From Bin87 sp963692995 (GTDB lineage Bacteria; Chloroflexota; Dehalococcoidia; Lucifugimonadales; UBA3495), in NCBI GenBank assembly GCA_963692995.1, contig OY843611.1, forward strand, positions 2,356,001 to 2,420,000: 64,000 nucleotides of DNA, in the 5' to 3' direction. The notes below the pieces were generated by a model. That model saw only the letters and a list, made by a program, of their open reading frames with translations. It made no database searches and was not told the DNA's origin. Shown one piece after another: positions 17,404 to 26,053 of this stretch. The position numbers and the translations under genes were made by a program. The stretch's first letter is position 1; each line of letters begins with the position of its first letter.

Positions 17404-17435
17404 AGTTTCCTCCTGTGGCCTGTGGAAAGTGGAGG

Positions 17436-18305
17436 TTATTCGAGCGAACCGCGAGGCAACTGTGACAAGCCTCCGGCTTCGACCGGCGCTCGAGTTATGC
17501 GTGTGCGGACCTTTGACCACGCCAGCGTCACCACGAACAACGCCGCCGACAGCAGTACAACGCTGGCCCCGGAAGACACGTCAATGAAGTAGCTGATATA
17601 GATGCCCAGTACGGCGCACATTATACCTATCCCCACCGACAGCAACGTCATTTTTCCGAAACTGTTGGTGAGCAATCTGGCGATTATGGGCGGGATCACG
17701 ACGGCTGCGGCAATCATCGTAACCCCAATCACCTGCATGGACACCACGATGGTTCCCGCCAAAAGCAACGAGAACAAGGTATCGACCCATCCGGTCGGCA
17801 CTCCGTAGAATTGAGCCACATCGGCGTCAAAGGCGGCAAACAGGAAGAGTTTGTACGCGACGAAAAAGACCGTTGCCACGATGCCGGTGACCACCACAAT
17901 AGCGATAAGGTCATCCCGATCTACCGCCAGGACGCTTCCCCACAGGGATGCTTCAAAATCCCTGGTAAAGCTGCCGAACTGGCTGATGAGGGCGATGCCC
18001 AGGGCGAAGCTTCCGGTGGTCACGATGCCAATGGCCGCGTCCGATCCGATGGGGTTTCGCCGGGTCGTCCACGCAATCAGAAGCGCGGACAGAAACCCCC
18101 ATGCAGTGGCGCCGATGAAGAAGTTTATGGACATAACCCAGCTCACCACTGCGCCGCCGAATATGGCGTGGGCCAGTCCGTGGCCGATGTAGGACATGCC
18201 GCGCAGCACGATGTACACGCCCATCAATCCGCACAAACCTCCCACTAGCCCGGCCGCGATGATGGCGCGCACGAAAAAACCGAATTCAAATGGTTCCAGG
18301 GGCAT
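17436..18305 (-). CDS. znuB: Zinc/manganese ABC transporter permease
   Basis: A 289-residue ABC-3 family membrane protein with eight or nine helices. Family stretches include GLMGVYIVLRGMSYIGHGLAHAIFGG and QVIGVTMIAAAVVIPPIIARLLT (read in parts). It forms the channel for metal delivered by ZnuA and powered by ZnuC. It begins 40 nt after znuC in the zinc operon. Manganese or iron transporters share this fold; the adjacent Fur-type regulator and His-tailed permease favour zinc. Confidence 0.92.
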   Translation of the reverse strand: MPLEPFEFGFFVRAIIAAGLVGGLCGLMGVYIVLRGMSYIGHGLAHAIFGGAVVSWVMSINFFIGATAWGFLSALLIAWTTRRNPIGSDAAIGIVTTGSFALGIALISQFGSFTRDFEASLWGSVLAVDRDDLIAIVVVTGIVATVFFVAYKLFLFAAFDADVAQFYGVPTGWVDTLFSLLLAGTIVVSMQVIGVTMIAAAVVIPPIIARLLTNSFGKMTLLSVGIGIMCAVLGIYISYFIDVSSGASVVLLSAALFVVTLAWSKVRTRITRAPVEAGGLSQLPRGSLE

Positions 18306-18345
18306 GGGCGGTCAAGTCACGGCACAGGGTTGCCGCGGCGATGGA

Positions 18346-19290
18346 TCACGAACCCACATCGTCATTATGGTGGTGGGCCGGCACGTTGTTATGGGACGCA
18401 TGAACATGGGGAAGCACCGGTTCCCGGTGGCCGTCGTCAGGAACGGTGGACAATGGCTCGCCGCCGTTGCGATCGATCCAGAAATGCGCGCTTTCGGCAA
18501 CCAGGGTCATGCCATGATATTGGATTACCGGCATTTCCGACCCGTACAACTCCCTCAAAATGTGCGGCGCGATGACGCGATGCGGCGGACCGTCGGCCAC
18601 TATGGTGCCGTTCAGGCAAACGATCCGGGGCAAATGCACCGCCACGGCATTTATCTCGTGGGTGGAGATGACGATAGTAACTCCGGCGTGGTTGAGATCG
18701 TGGAGCAGGTGCATTACGTCGTCGCGCGTTTTGACATCCACTCCGGAGGTAGGTTCATCCAGCAGCAAGAGTTCGGGATTGCTCACCAGGGCCCGGGCCA
18801 GGAAGACCCGTTGCTGCTGCCCGCCCGACAGTTGCCGAATGTGCCGTTTTGCCAGGTGGCCGATGCTCAACCGTTCCATCATGTCATAAGCCAGTTCCTT
18901 CTCCGGTTTGCGGTACCAGGGAAACAGGCGGTTCGACATGGTTCGGCCCATCAAAACCGCTTCCTCGACGGTTACGGGGAAGTTCCAGTCGATGGTTTCC
19001 AATTGGGGAACGTATCCGGCCCGGCTGCCGCGCCGGCCCACGGCTTTGCCGTTCACGCGAACCCGGCCGCTCTGGACACGAACGGCGCCTAATATGGTTC
19101 GCAGCAGCGTGGTCTTGCCCGAACCGCTGGGGCCAAGCAGCCCGACGAAATCCCCGGGCAATATTCGCAGGTCAACATCCCGAAGGATTGGCGAGCCGTT
19201 ATATCCGGCGGTAACGCCCGACAGTTCTACGATGGGCGGTGCGTCCGGGCGGGGGCGGTGCAGGTGTTCTAATTCCGGTGGGTGCAGCAT
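18346..19290 (-). CDS. znuC: Zinc/manganese ABC transporter ATP-binding protein
   Basis: A 314-residue ATPase with Walker A GPSGSGKTT, signature LSGGQQQRVFLARAL, Walker B LLLLDEPTSGVD and switch STHEINAV. The C-terminal ~60 residues extend beyond the usual domain and hold several histidines (HREPVLPHVHASHNN, PAHHHNDD), which may buffer or sense metal. It lies between znuA and znuB. Confidence 0.92.
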   Translation of the reverse strand: MLHPPELEHLHRPRPDAPPIVELSGVTAGYNGSPILRDVDLRILPGDFVGLLGPSGSGKTTLLRTILGAVRVQSGRVRVNGKAVGRRGSRAGYVPQLETIDWNFPVTVEEAVLMGRTMSNRLFPWYRKPEKELAYDMMERLSIGHLAKRHIRQLSGGQQQRVFLARALVSNPELLLLDEPTSGVDVKTRDDVMHLLHDLNHAGVTIVISTHEINAVAVHLPRIVCLNGTIVADGPPHRVIAPHILRELYGSEMPVIQYHGMTLVAESAHFWIDRNGGEPLSTVPDDGHREPVLPHVHASHNNVPAHHHNDDVGS

Positions 19291-19303
19291 GGTACTTTCG
19301 CCG

Positions 19304-19332
19304 GTAGGCGCGGGCTTGCAACCCGTCCCTAC
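19304..19332. repeat. Imperfect palindrome of the GTAGGGGCG family
   Basis: GTAGGCGCGGGC and CCCGTCCCTAC face each other in the znuA-znuC spacer. The next 50 nt, up to and across the znuA stop, repeat GGATATACGGCGTT with variants, a local duplication of the 3' end of znuA. Confidence 0.7.
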
Positions 19333-19362
19333 TGCGGATATACGGCGTTACTGTAGATAGCG

Positions 19363-20451
19363 TTACTGTGGATATACGGCGTTGGATACGCCCTGAAATA
19401 CCGGGGAAACGTCAACCTGGTCAAGGGCCGACGCATCGCCGCCCAGGGCGGGAATCATAATCCGGAGGTTGGACACCGCTAATCCCAGGTAACTGTGTCC
19501 GGGGTCCCCCGGCGCGCCGGGCAGGTCGTCGTCGCTGAGTTCGTCGATATACGCGGCTCCGGACTCGGCGGCGATGGTCTGCATTACGTCACTGGGAAAT
19601 TCGTCGGAGCCGAAAACGGCCGGGATGCCTTGGTCCTCGATCTGGCGTATCAAACCGGCCACCTCGCGGGCCGACGGCTCGGAAAAGTCGGAAGGCTGTA
19701 CCGCACCGATAACGGTAAGACCGTAGCGGTCGGCGAAATACGCCCAGGAATCGTGATAAGTCAGCAGCTTGCGATGTTCCGCCGGGATCGTCGCTACGGC
19801 GGTCTTGATAGCCTGATCAAGGGCGGAAATCCGGGTCGCGAAGGTATCGTAGTTGGCTGAATAATTGTCCGCGTTGGCGGCGTCCTCGGCCACCAGCGTG
19901 TCCCGCACGATTTCGGCGTAGCGCAGGGCCAGTATCGGGTCGGGCCAGAGGTGCGGGTTGGGATGGCCGTCTACTTCCGGGAACGAAAAATCGAACCGCC
20001 ATTGGTCCCGGGTGATGGTCTGTTCACCCAGGCTTATGATCGAGGCTCCCGGTTTTATGTTAGCTTCCGCCAACTCAAGGGTTGGTTCTTCCAGGAACAA
20101 TCCGTTGAGAATTACCAAGTCTGCCTCGGCCAGGGTGACGGCTACCGATGGCGCGGGTTCGAAGGTATGGGAGTTGACCCCCTCGGGCACAATCCCCTTG
20201 AGATTTATGCGGTCGCCGCCGATGTTTTCCACGATGCTCGTGATGGGCGACACCGTAGCCGCGACATTGAGCCCGGAGCCGGAGGAAGGGGATTGAGGTT
20301 CCGACGCCGAGGCGGGCGATGGGACAGCTTCCGGTTCGTTGGCGCAGGCGAATGAGGCCACGATGGCAACAAACGCCGTCAGAAAAGCGATAGCCTTACG
20401 CAAGCCGATTAAGCCTCCGTATGAGAGGTTGGTCCGAGATGGATCATCCAT
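19363..20451 (-). CDS. znuA: Zinc-binding ABC transporter substrate-binding lipoprotein
   Basis: A 362-residue cluster A-I metal-binding protein. An N-terminal hydrophobic segment (AIAFLTAFVAIVASFAC) ends in Cys36, a weak lipobox, so membrane anchoring outside the cell is likely. A Ser/Pro-rich linker follows. Metal ligands expected for the family are visible in NSHTFEP, NPHLWPD, TYHDSW and the acidic GSDEFPSD. The loop between the first two histidines lacks the long His-rich insert of classic ZnuA. The start at 20451 was chosen because its ATG overlaps the TGA stop of zur (TGATG). Manganese-binding homologues are the alternative. Confidence 0.92.
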   Translation of the reverse strand: MDDPSRTNLSYGGLIGLRKAIAFLTAFVAIVASFACANEPEAVPSPASASEPQSPSSGSGLNVAATVSPITSIVENIGGDRINLKGIVPEGVNSHTFEPAPSVAVTLAEADLVILNGLFLEEPTLELAEANIKPGASIISLGEQTITRDQWRFDFSFPEVDGHPNPHLWPDPILALRYAEIVRDTLVAEDAANADNYSANYDTFATRISALDQAIKTAVATIPAEHRKLLTYHDSWAYFADRYGLTVIGAVQPSDFSEPSAREVAGLIRQIEDQGIPAVFGSDEFPSDVMQTIAAESGAAYIDELSDDDLPGAPGDPGHSYLGLAVSNLRIMIPALGGDASALDQVDVSPVFQGVSNAVYPQ

Positions 20452-20882
20452 CAAGCGACGGCCTCCAGGCACTTGGAGCATTTCCCGCCGATGGTGAGGT
20501 TGTCCAGGTCGGGCGTGAATCCAAACTCATGCTCCAGACGATGACTGAATTCAGCCAGGTAGTCCGGGCTGAGGGTTTGCACCGTATCGCACTCCGAGCA
20601 GACCATGTGGTTGTGCCGGTTGTGCTGGTCGGCCAGTTCAAAATGGAGTTTGTTGCCAATGACCACCTCGGTCACGACGCCCAGGCGTTTCAGGAGTTGC
20701 AGAGTGCGGTAGATGGTCGCCAGGTCAACGTAGGGATGCTGTTCCTTGGCCAGGTTCCAGACCTCGTCGGCGCCGATATGGCCGGTGCGACCGGCGACGA
20801 TATCCAGCACGGAGAGACGCTGCGGGGTTATTCGATAACCCTGCGAGCGCAAACGGGTAACCGCCGATTCGTGTCCAGCCAT
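20451..20882 (-). CDS. zur: Fur family metal-responsive repressor (probable Zur)
   Basis: A 143-residue Fur-family regulator: winged helix with RITPQRLSVLDIV and DLATIYRTLQLLKRLG, then the dimerisation domain with HNRHNHMVCSECDTVQ and the second structural zinc pair CSKC near the C-terminus. It is the first gene of the zinc operon and probably represses it. The ATG at 20882 has GGTGGAG upstream; a longer frame to 20948 would run into the promoter region. The spacer has AT-rich sequence around 20915-20935 that may hold an operator, but no clear Zur box was recognised. Confidence 0.9.
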   Translation of the reverse strand: MAGHESAVTRLRSQGYRITPQRLSVLDIVAGRTGHIGADEVWNLAKEQHPYVDLATIYRTLQLLKRLGVVTEVVIGNKLHFELADQHNRHNHMVCSECDTVQTLSPDYLAEFSHRLEHEFGFTPDLDNLTIGGKCSKCLEAVA

Positions 20883-21058
20883 AGGCGCTCCACCCTTATT
20901 GCAGTAATTTGCGGAAACTAATGATAGCATAATGGAACCCGGTGTCAATAGCGGCTGATTGTGTAGGGTCGTGCAAAACGCGCATTCGCTTAAATCTGTT
21001 TTGCACAGTCCTAATTATCTCGTAGATCGGGCTTGAGCGAGTCTGGTATCCTGCGGCG

Positions 21059-21958
21059 ATGTGGATTTTCCTGGCCATCTGCAGCGCGGCCTCGTTGGGC
21101 CTGGCGAACATCGCGCACAAGAGGTTGCTGGACAACTATCTTCCCGGTGTGGGAGTCCTGGGCGCCGGTTCCATTCTGACCCGGTTGACCTGCGCCGTCA
21201 TCGTGCTGGCGGCGGTGGGTTGGCCCACGGAGGCGCCGCCGCAGTCAGTGCTGATAGGGCTGCTGTCCGGCGTCAGCCTCGGCGCCGGGCTGGCGTTGCT
21301 GTTCCTGGGGTTGAAGCTGGGGGAGGCTTCCCGCGCGGTCGCGATCAGCCAGACCAACCCAATACTGGTGGCGTTGCTCGCGCTGGCGATCCTGGAAGAA
21401 ACGGTGTCACCCGGGCAGTGGGCCGCGATCGCGCTGGTAATCTGCGGGGCGGCCCTGGTGTCCATAGAGGGATCGGGGCGGCGACTTTACCGATTGACGC
21501 CGGGGCTAACGGCCCTGGTGGGCAGTTCCGTTACCCTGGGCCTGTCGTTCTTCCTGGCCAAGTTCGTGCTGGACGACCTGACGCCGTGGGAGGTTTTCGG
21601 CTTGCAGGAGCTGGGCATGATTCCGGTCTTCGCCGTATTCGGTCATCCCGACAACTGGCGACGGCTCCGCGATGGCCTGCGCACCCCGCCGGCGTTGGCG
21701 ACGTTCCTGGTGGGCGAGGGTCTGTTGCCCCAGTTGGCTATAGCGCTATTCCTCTGGTCCTTCCACTTTGGACCGGTATCGCTGGCAGCCGCCATACTGG
21801 CGACGCGCCCCCTTTTCGTTTTCGTGGTGGGTACATTGCTGAGTTGGCGCGCGCTCGGTATGCTCCAGGAATCGATGCGTCCCGCAGCGCTGGCCGGAAA
21901 GTTCGCCGCCATCGTGATGATCGTCGCCGGGACGGCGCTGCTGGCCACGACCGGATAA
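21059..21958 (+). CDS. EamA/DMT superfamily transporter
   Basis: A 299-residue membrane protein with about ten helices in two EamA repeats (ALLFLGLKLGEASRAVAISQTNPILVAL in part, and SLAAAILATRPLFVFVVGTLLS near the end). It probably exports or imports a metabolite; the substrate is unknown. There is no SD before the ATG. It is divergent from zur and convergent with plsY, with three bases between the stops. Confidence 0.88.
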   Translation: MWIFLAICSAASLGLANIAHKRLLDNYLPGVGVLGAGSILTRLTCAVIVLAAVGWPTEAPPQSVLIGLLSGVSLGAGLALLFLGLKLGEASRAVAISQTNPILVALLALAILEETVSPGQWAAIALVICGAALVSIEGSGRRLYRLTPGLTALVGSSVTLGLSFFLAKFVLDDLTPWEVFGLQELGMIPVFAVFGHPDNWRRLRDGLRTPPALATFLVGEGLLPQLAIALFLWSFHFGPVSLAAAILATRPLFVFVVGTLLSWRALGMLQESMRPAALAGKFAAIVMIVAGTALLATTG

Positions 21959-21961
21959 CTT

Positions 21962-22633
21962 TCAGCGTCCGCTCCTGGCAAGGGATCCCTTATCCGGGCG
22001 ACGCGCCCGCACGCCCCAGAAATGTACGGCTCCCACCGCAATAAAAACGCCCAGGCAGTAGCTGATGGTTCCCCATCCAACCTCGAAAAGCGCCCAGGCC
22101 AGCGCTATCGACGCGAGATAAATGAAGGGCAGGGCAATCATCGTGCTTCTAGTGAGCCACAGCAGCGCGACGCAGGGCAGCGCCAATAGCAGCACGGGCA
22201 CCGGGAGGGCTGCCCCGACGACGCCCACCGCGGTAGCCGCCCCGCGCCCGCCGTGAAACTTCAGCCACACCGGCCAAATTTGCCCGGCCATGGCCGCGCC
22301 GCCCGCCAGCATCCCCGCCGGCGCTAAAGCGAAGGCCGAGGACAACAGGCCGGGCAAAGAAAAGTGATTGCCCGACGGCGTGGAACTTACCAGATTGGAC
22401 AGCAGGTTGAACGTTAATACCGCCACCATGCCTTTGGCGATGTCCACCGCGCCAACCGTGATTGCCCACCAGCGTCCGCAGATGCGGTTGACATTGTTGG
22501 CGCCGGCGTTGCCATCGCCGGCCCGGCGGATGTCAACCGCGCCTTCGGTTACCCACCCCACAACCAGGTAGGCCGTGGGAATGCTGCCCAGCAGGTAGCC
22601 CAATAGGAGCGCCGCGCCGGACAGCCAGAGCAT
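21962..22633 (-). CDS. plsY: Glycerol-3-phosphate acyltransferase (PlsY-like)
   Basis: A 223-residue membrane enzyme that acylates glycerol-3-phosphate from acyl-phosphate, the first step of phospholipid synthesis. The three family motifs are seen: GSIPTAYLV, DGNAGANNVNR, and KFHGGRGAATAVG. About seven membrane helices are evident. Motif residues differ slightly from the classical GNPGATNV and KGGKGVAT, so it may be a divergent paralogue. It lies 27 nt after ilvE in the same direction. Confidence 0.88.
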   Translation of the reverse strand: MLWLSGAALLLGYLLGSIPTAYLVVGWVTEGAVDIRRAGDGNAGANNVNRICGRWWAITVGAVDIAKGMVAVLTFNLLSNLVSSTPSGNHFSLPGLLSSAFALAPAGMLAGGAAMAGQIWPVWLKFHGGRGAATAVGVVGAALPVPVLLLALPCVALLWLTRSTMIALPFIYLASIALAWALFEVGWGTISYCLGVFIAVGAVHFWGVRARRPDKGSLARSGR

Positions 22634-22660
22634 GGCGCTCCTCCGATGTGACGGTTTCGG

Positions 22661-23662
22661 CTAGGCCGGCACCAGGCCGGCGGTCTTTACCGGGGTGCAC
22701 CAGTGGCGGTACTTGGGGTTGTTGCCCACCACGATGTCGAAGTACATCCGTTGCAGTTCGCTGGAAATGGGGCCGGGCTGCCCGTCGGCGATGGGGCGAC
22801 AGTCCAGCTCAATCACCGGGGTCAGGTGGGCGGCCGTGCCGCTGAGAAATACCTCATCGGCCAGGTACAGCTCACTGCGGTCAATGGTGCGCGTCTCAAT
22901 CTCCAGGCCCAGCTCGGCGCGCGCTAACTGCATCACGGTGTCGCGGGTAATGCCGCCCAGGGCGTTGTCTTCCAGGCCGGGCGTGTAGATGCGCCCGTCC
23001 TTGATCATGAAGAGGTTTTCGCCGGAGCCTTCCGACACGTGACCGTCGTGGTTGAGCAAGATGGCTTCGTCAAACCCGCTGAGCGTCGCTTCGGTCTTGG
23101 CGAGAATGCTGTTGACGTAGATGCCGCATGCCTTGATGCGCGCCGGGATCATCGGGTCGTCCACCCGCCGCCAGGACGAAGTGCAGCAGCGCAGCCGGTC
23201 GCTGCCCAGGTAGTTGCCGAAGGGTACGGTAATGAGGGTGAAGTCGGACGACAACTCTTGCAGTTTCAGATTGGCGACCAACTCCTCGCTCTTGTAGGCC
23301 AGCGGTCGGATGTAGATGTCCGAGTTGTGCCGGTTACGCTCCACCAACTCTACGGTGATGTTGCAGAGGTCGTCGGCGGAGTAGGGAATGTCCATCAGCA
23401 GAATGCGGCAACCGTCCAGCAAGCGCTGATAGTGCTCGCGCATCCGGAAGATGTTGATGGCGCCCTGCTCGGCGTTCCAGTTGCCTCGAATCCCCTCAAA
23501 TACGCCGGTGCCGTAGTGGAGGGCGTGGGTCATTACGCTTACTTTGGCCTCACTTGCCGGTACGAACTGCCCGCGGAAAAACACTTGCAGCTGGTTGGAA
23601 TCGAAGGAAGCCTGGCCATTGGTAGTCACGTAATGCCCCCTGGAGAAAAGATTTACGCGCAT
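22661..23662 (-). CDS. ilvE: Branched-chain amino acid aminotransferase
   Basis: A 333-residue fold-type IV PLP enzyme for leucine, isoleucine and valine synthesis. MTHALHYGTGVFEGIRG, IRPLAYKSEE, the PLP lysine in ARIKACGIYVNS, and SEGSGENLFMIKDG are typical IlvE motifs. I placed the start at ATG 23662 with AAGGT a few bases upstream. The family usually begins near VFFRGQFVPASEAKV about 28 residues in, so a non-AUG start there is possible. It is followed by plsY. Confidence 0.93.
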   Translation of the reverse strand: MRVNLFSRGHYVTTNGQASFDSNQLQVFFRGQFVPASEAKVSVMTHALHYGTGVFEGIRGNWNAEQGAINIFRMREHYQRLLDGCRILLMDIPYSADDLCNITVELVERNRHNSDIYIRPLAYKSEELVANLKLQELSSDFTLITVPFGNYLGSDRLRCCTSSWRRVDDPMIPARIKACGIYVNSILAKTEATLSGFDEAILLNHDGHVSEGSGENLFMIKDGRIYTPGLEDNALGGITRDTVMQLARAELGLEIETRTIDRSELYLADEVFLSGTAAHLTPVIELDCRPIADGQPGPISSELQRMYFDIVVGNNPKYRHWCTPVKTAGLVPA

Positions 23663-23985
23663 TATACCTTTCAGGAGCGACTGTTGCCAATCGCCGCTTA
23701 CGCTGCCCCGGGCCATCGCCTCATCGACTACACAGCCGTCCCTCCTGCAAAACAGGATCCCAGACGAAGCAGGATCCCAGAAGTCGTAATCCGAAAAATT
23801 CCCCAAATGCGTCAACCCCGCCCTACCCGCCGCCGGCCCGTCCTTTGCTATAAACAGCTAATCCTTGAGGCGGCGGTCTCTCGCCGGTTTGCATTGCATA
23901 ACTTCCCGCCGCCTCGGGCCATGCTCAAATGCCAACGCTTGGTATGGCCAAGCCCGACAACAGACCACAGAAGCAGGAACGCAAG

Positions 23986-24651
23986 ATGCCCGACGAACAT
24001 TCTCAGGAACTAGCCCAGCGATTGCGCAAAGCCGAAGAAGCCGCCAATTACATGGAGCGACTGGAAACCCTGGCATTGGAAGCGCCTTCCCTCAGAGAGA
24101 AGTTCACGCTGTTGCAACGGCGGGAAGAGCGCGACCGATATCGTCAAGACGCTCTCGAGCACGCCCGGCAGGCCGTGACCGCGGCCGATGATGCCCAACG
24201 GAATCTGCCTGACTTGATCGCCACCGCCGCCGACCTCGTGAACCAGTTCGCCCGCGCGCTTCGGGAGGTTGATACCTTTCTTCGCGAGGCCAACACGTCG
24301 CTGAGCGTGGTTGATCGCATGGATTACGAGGACGACTTGGACGAGGCGCTGGAACGTGAGAAAGATGGAGACGCTCCCATCCAGCGGGACGCCCAATCCA
24401 TAAGGATGCTGATCGCCTCTCGTCACGGGACCACCCGGGTTCGTCAGATGATGGACGCAATCTCGCCGGGATTTGACCCATTTGCCGGCTGCAATCTGGA
24501 CGCGGCGCCCATGCGGCGGGAACTGGTCAACCTCATATTAGCGAAGCTCGCCGCCGAAGCGGAAACCGGCCGGCCGCAACGACGGCGCGCCACCCCGCCG
24601 CCGGCTCAGATGGCAGATCAAATTACTCCAACCCCGCAGGACGTTGCCTGA
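23986..24651 (+). CDS. Hypothetical coiled-coil protein
   Basis: About 221 charged residues, mainly helical: residues 1-90 (QELAQRLRKAEEAANYMERL...) look like coiled coil, and the C-terminal 30 residues are Pro/Arg-rich. There is no membrane segment or known motif. AGGA 7 nt before ATG 23986 supports this start; in-frame ATGs at 23929 and 23944 are possible. It is followed by a REP-rich spacer. Family not recognised. Confidence 0.55.
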   Translation: MPDEHSQELAQRLRKAEEAANYMERLETLALEAPSLREKFTLLQRREERDRYRQDALEHARQAVTAADDAQRNLPDLIATAADLVNQFARALREVDTFLREANTSLSVVDRMDYEDDLDEALEREKDGDAPIQRDAQSIRMLIASRHGTTRVRQMMDAISPGFDPFAGCNLDAAPMRRELVNLILAKLAAEAETGRPQRRRATPPPAQMADQITPTPQDVA

Positions 24652-25012
24652 AGACCCCTTCGAACTTGACGGTTGGCGCTGCTGCGGCAACCCGCGCCTT
24701 CAACGGGCTTGGGCCTTTCCGCTTTCACCCCCGTCATTCCCGCCAGCCCGTCATTCCCGCGAAAGCGGGAATCCAGAAACTCCTGCGCTCCCAGAAACCC
24801 CTGCGTTCAAGGAACGTTGCAGTATAGAGACGGGCCGGGCTGGCCCCGGATAGCGCCATCGCGGCGGACCGCCAGGCTTTGCCCCGTCCTTCCGGGGCGC
24901 ACAGTATCGAAGCGCCCGGCGGCGTGTCGTTAAACGGTTGCCCAACACATTACGATGTGGCACCATTGCTGTCACACGCCAACGGCGGACGCCATTAGAC
25001 AGGAGCGCTGCG
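24652..25012. repeat. Spacer with REP-like palindrome and half-site copy
   Basis: No gene is seen. A half-unit CGTCATTCCCGC (near 24731) is followed 17 nt later by the full REP-like palindrome GTCATTCCCGCGAAAGCG/GGAATCCAG (about 24748-24775), then repeated CCAGAAAC(T/C)CCTGCG. Confidence 0.75.
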
Positions 25013-25807
25013 ATGAGCTTGGATATATTTGACGTTTCCGGCCAGAAAGTCCTGCTGGTGGGCGCCGGGCGCGGCATCGGGAAGGGCATCGCGTTGGCCT
25101 TTGCCCAAGCTGGCGCTGACGTGGCGGTCACGGGCCTAACTTCCACCGGCGTCAACCAGGTTGCCGAGGAAGTGCGCAGCATCGGCCAGCAGTGTCTGCC
25201 CCTGACCGGCGACGCTACCGCTGCCGCTGATACCGACGCCATCGTTGCCCAAACCATTGCCGAGTTCGGCCACATCGATACGCTGGTCAACTGCGTCGGC
25301 GACGCTATCCGCAAGCCCGTTGTACAACTGCCCGGCAGCGACATTCCCGGCATGACCGAATCGGAATGGCACAGCATCGTTGACATCAACCTGACCGAAG
25401 CTTTCCAGGGTTGCCGCGCCGTGGGGCCGCATCTGCTGGAGCGCGGCCAGGGCAACGTCATCAACATCAGCGGCTGGGCGTCCTTCCGGGGCCGTCCGAT
25501 GTCCGCCGCTTACGACGCCGCCAAAGCCGGTCTGATGCGCTTCACCGAGTGCGTGGCCCAGGAGTGGGCGCCCTTCGGAATCCGGTGCAACGCCATCGCC
25601 CCGGGCTCATTCCCCGACCCGGAGCAAATGCCTGAAACAGCCTTCGCCGCCCGCGACGCGGCCGCCGGAGAAACTATTCCCCTGGCGCGGGTCGGCCGCC
25701 TGATCGAAGTTGGCTACCTGGCCGTTTACCTGGCCTCTCCCGCCGCATCCTACGTAACCGGCCAAACCTGGGCCATCGACGGCGGCGTCAGCATCAAGCA
25801 CCCGTAG
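25013..25807 (+). CDS. SDR family oxidoreductase
   Basis: A 264-residue classical short-chain dehydrogenase/reductase: GAGRGIGKGIA for NAD(P) binding, VNCVGDA in place of NNAG, catalytic Ser in NISGWASF, the YDAAKAG Tyr-Lys pair, and a C-terminal TGQTWAIDGG. It oxidises or reduces an alcohol/ketone; similar proteins act on sugars, polyols or 3-oxoacyl chains. AGGAG at 25001-25005 lies 7 nt before ATG 25013. It may be functionally linked to the acyl-CoA ligase downstream, but a repeat-bearing spacer separates them. Confidence 0.9.
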   Translation: MSLDIFDVSGQKVLLVGAGRGIGKGIALAFAQAGADVAVTGLTSTGVNQVAEEVRSIGQQCLPLTGDATAAADTDAIVAQTIAEFGHIDTLVNCVGDAIRKPVVQLPGSDIPGMTESEWHSIVDINLTEAFQGCRAVGPHLLERGQGNVINISGWASFRGRPMSAAYDAAKAGLMRFTECVAQEWAPFGIRCNAIAPGSFPDPEQMPETAFAARDAAAGETIPLARVGRLIEVGYLAVYLASPAASYVTGQTWAIDGGVSIKHP

Positions 25808-25830
25808 CGCGTGGCGCTAAATGCCAATGC

Positions 25831-25929
25831 CGTCGTTCCGGCGAAAGCAGGAACCCGGAGACTGCACTGCAAGCAGAACGTTGAGCCTATTTTGCACTCG
25901 CTGGATTCCCGCTTTCGCGGGAATGACGG
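25831..25929. repeat. 99-bp REP doublet, copy A
   Basis: It starts with CGTCGTTCCGGCGAAAGC, ends with CCCGCTTTCGCGGGAATGACGG, and so has near-inverted ends around about 40 nt. The last 39 nt match the copy at 35046-35143 exactly. Non-coding. Confidence 0.8.
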
Positions 25930-26053
25930 TAGAGGAGACCCTGGAACGACGGAGTCAACCCGGCCACGACGGAGTCAACCGTACACTGCTAGGGTAGAAC
26001 CTGAACCCCAGCAGTGAACCCAGGTACGACGAGAGGGATGCGGGAGTTTTACG

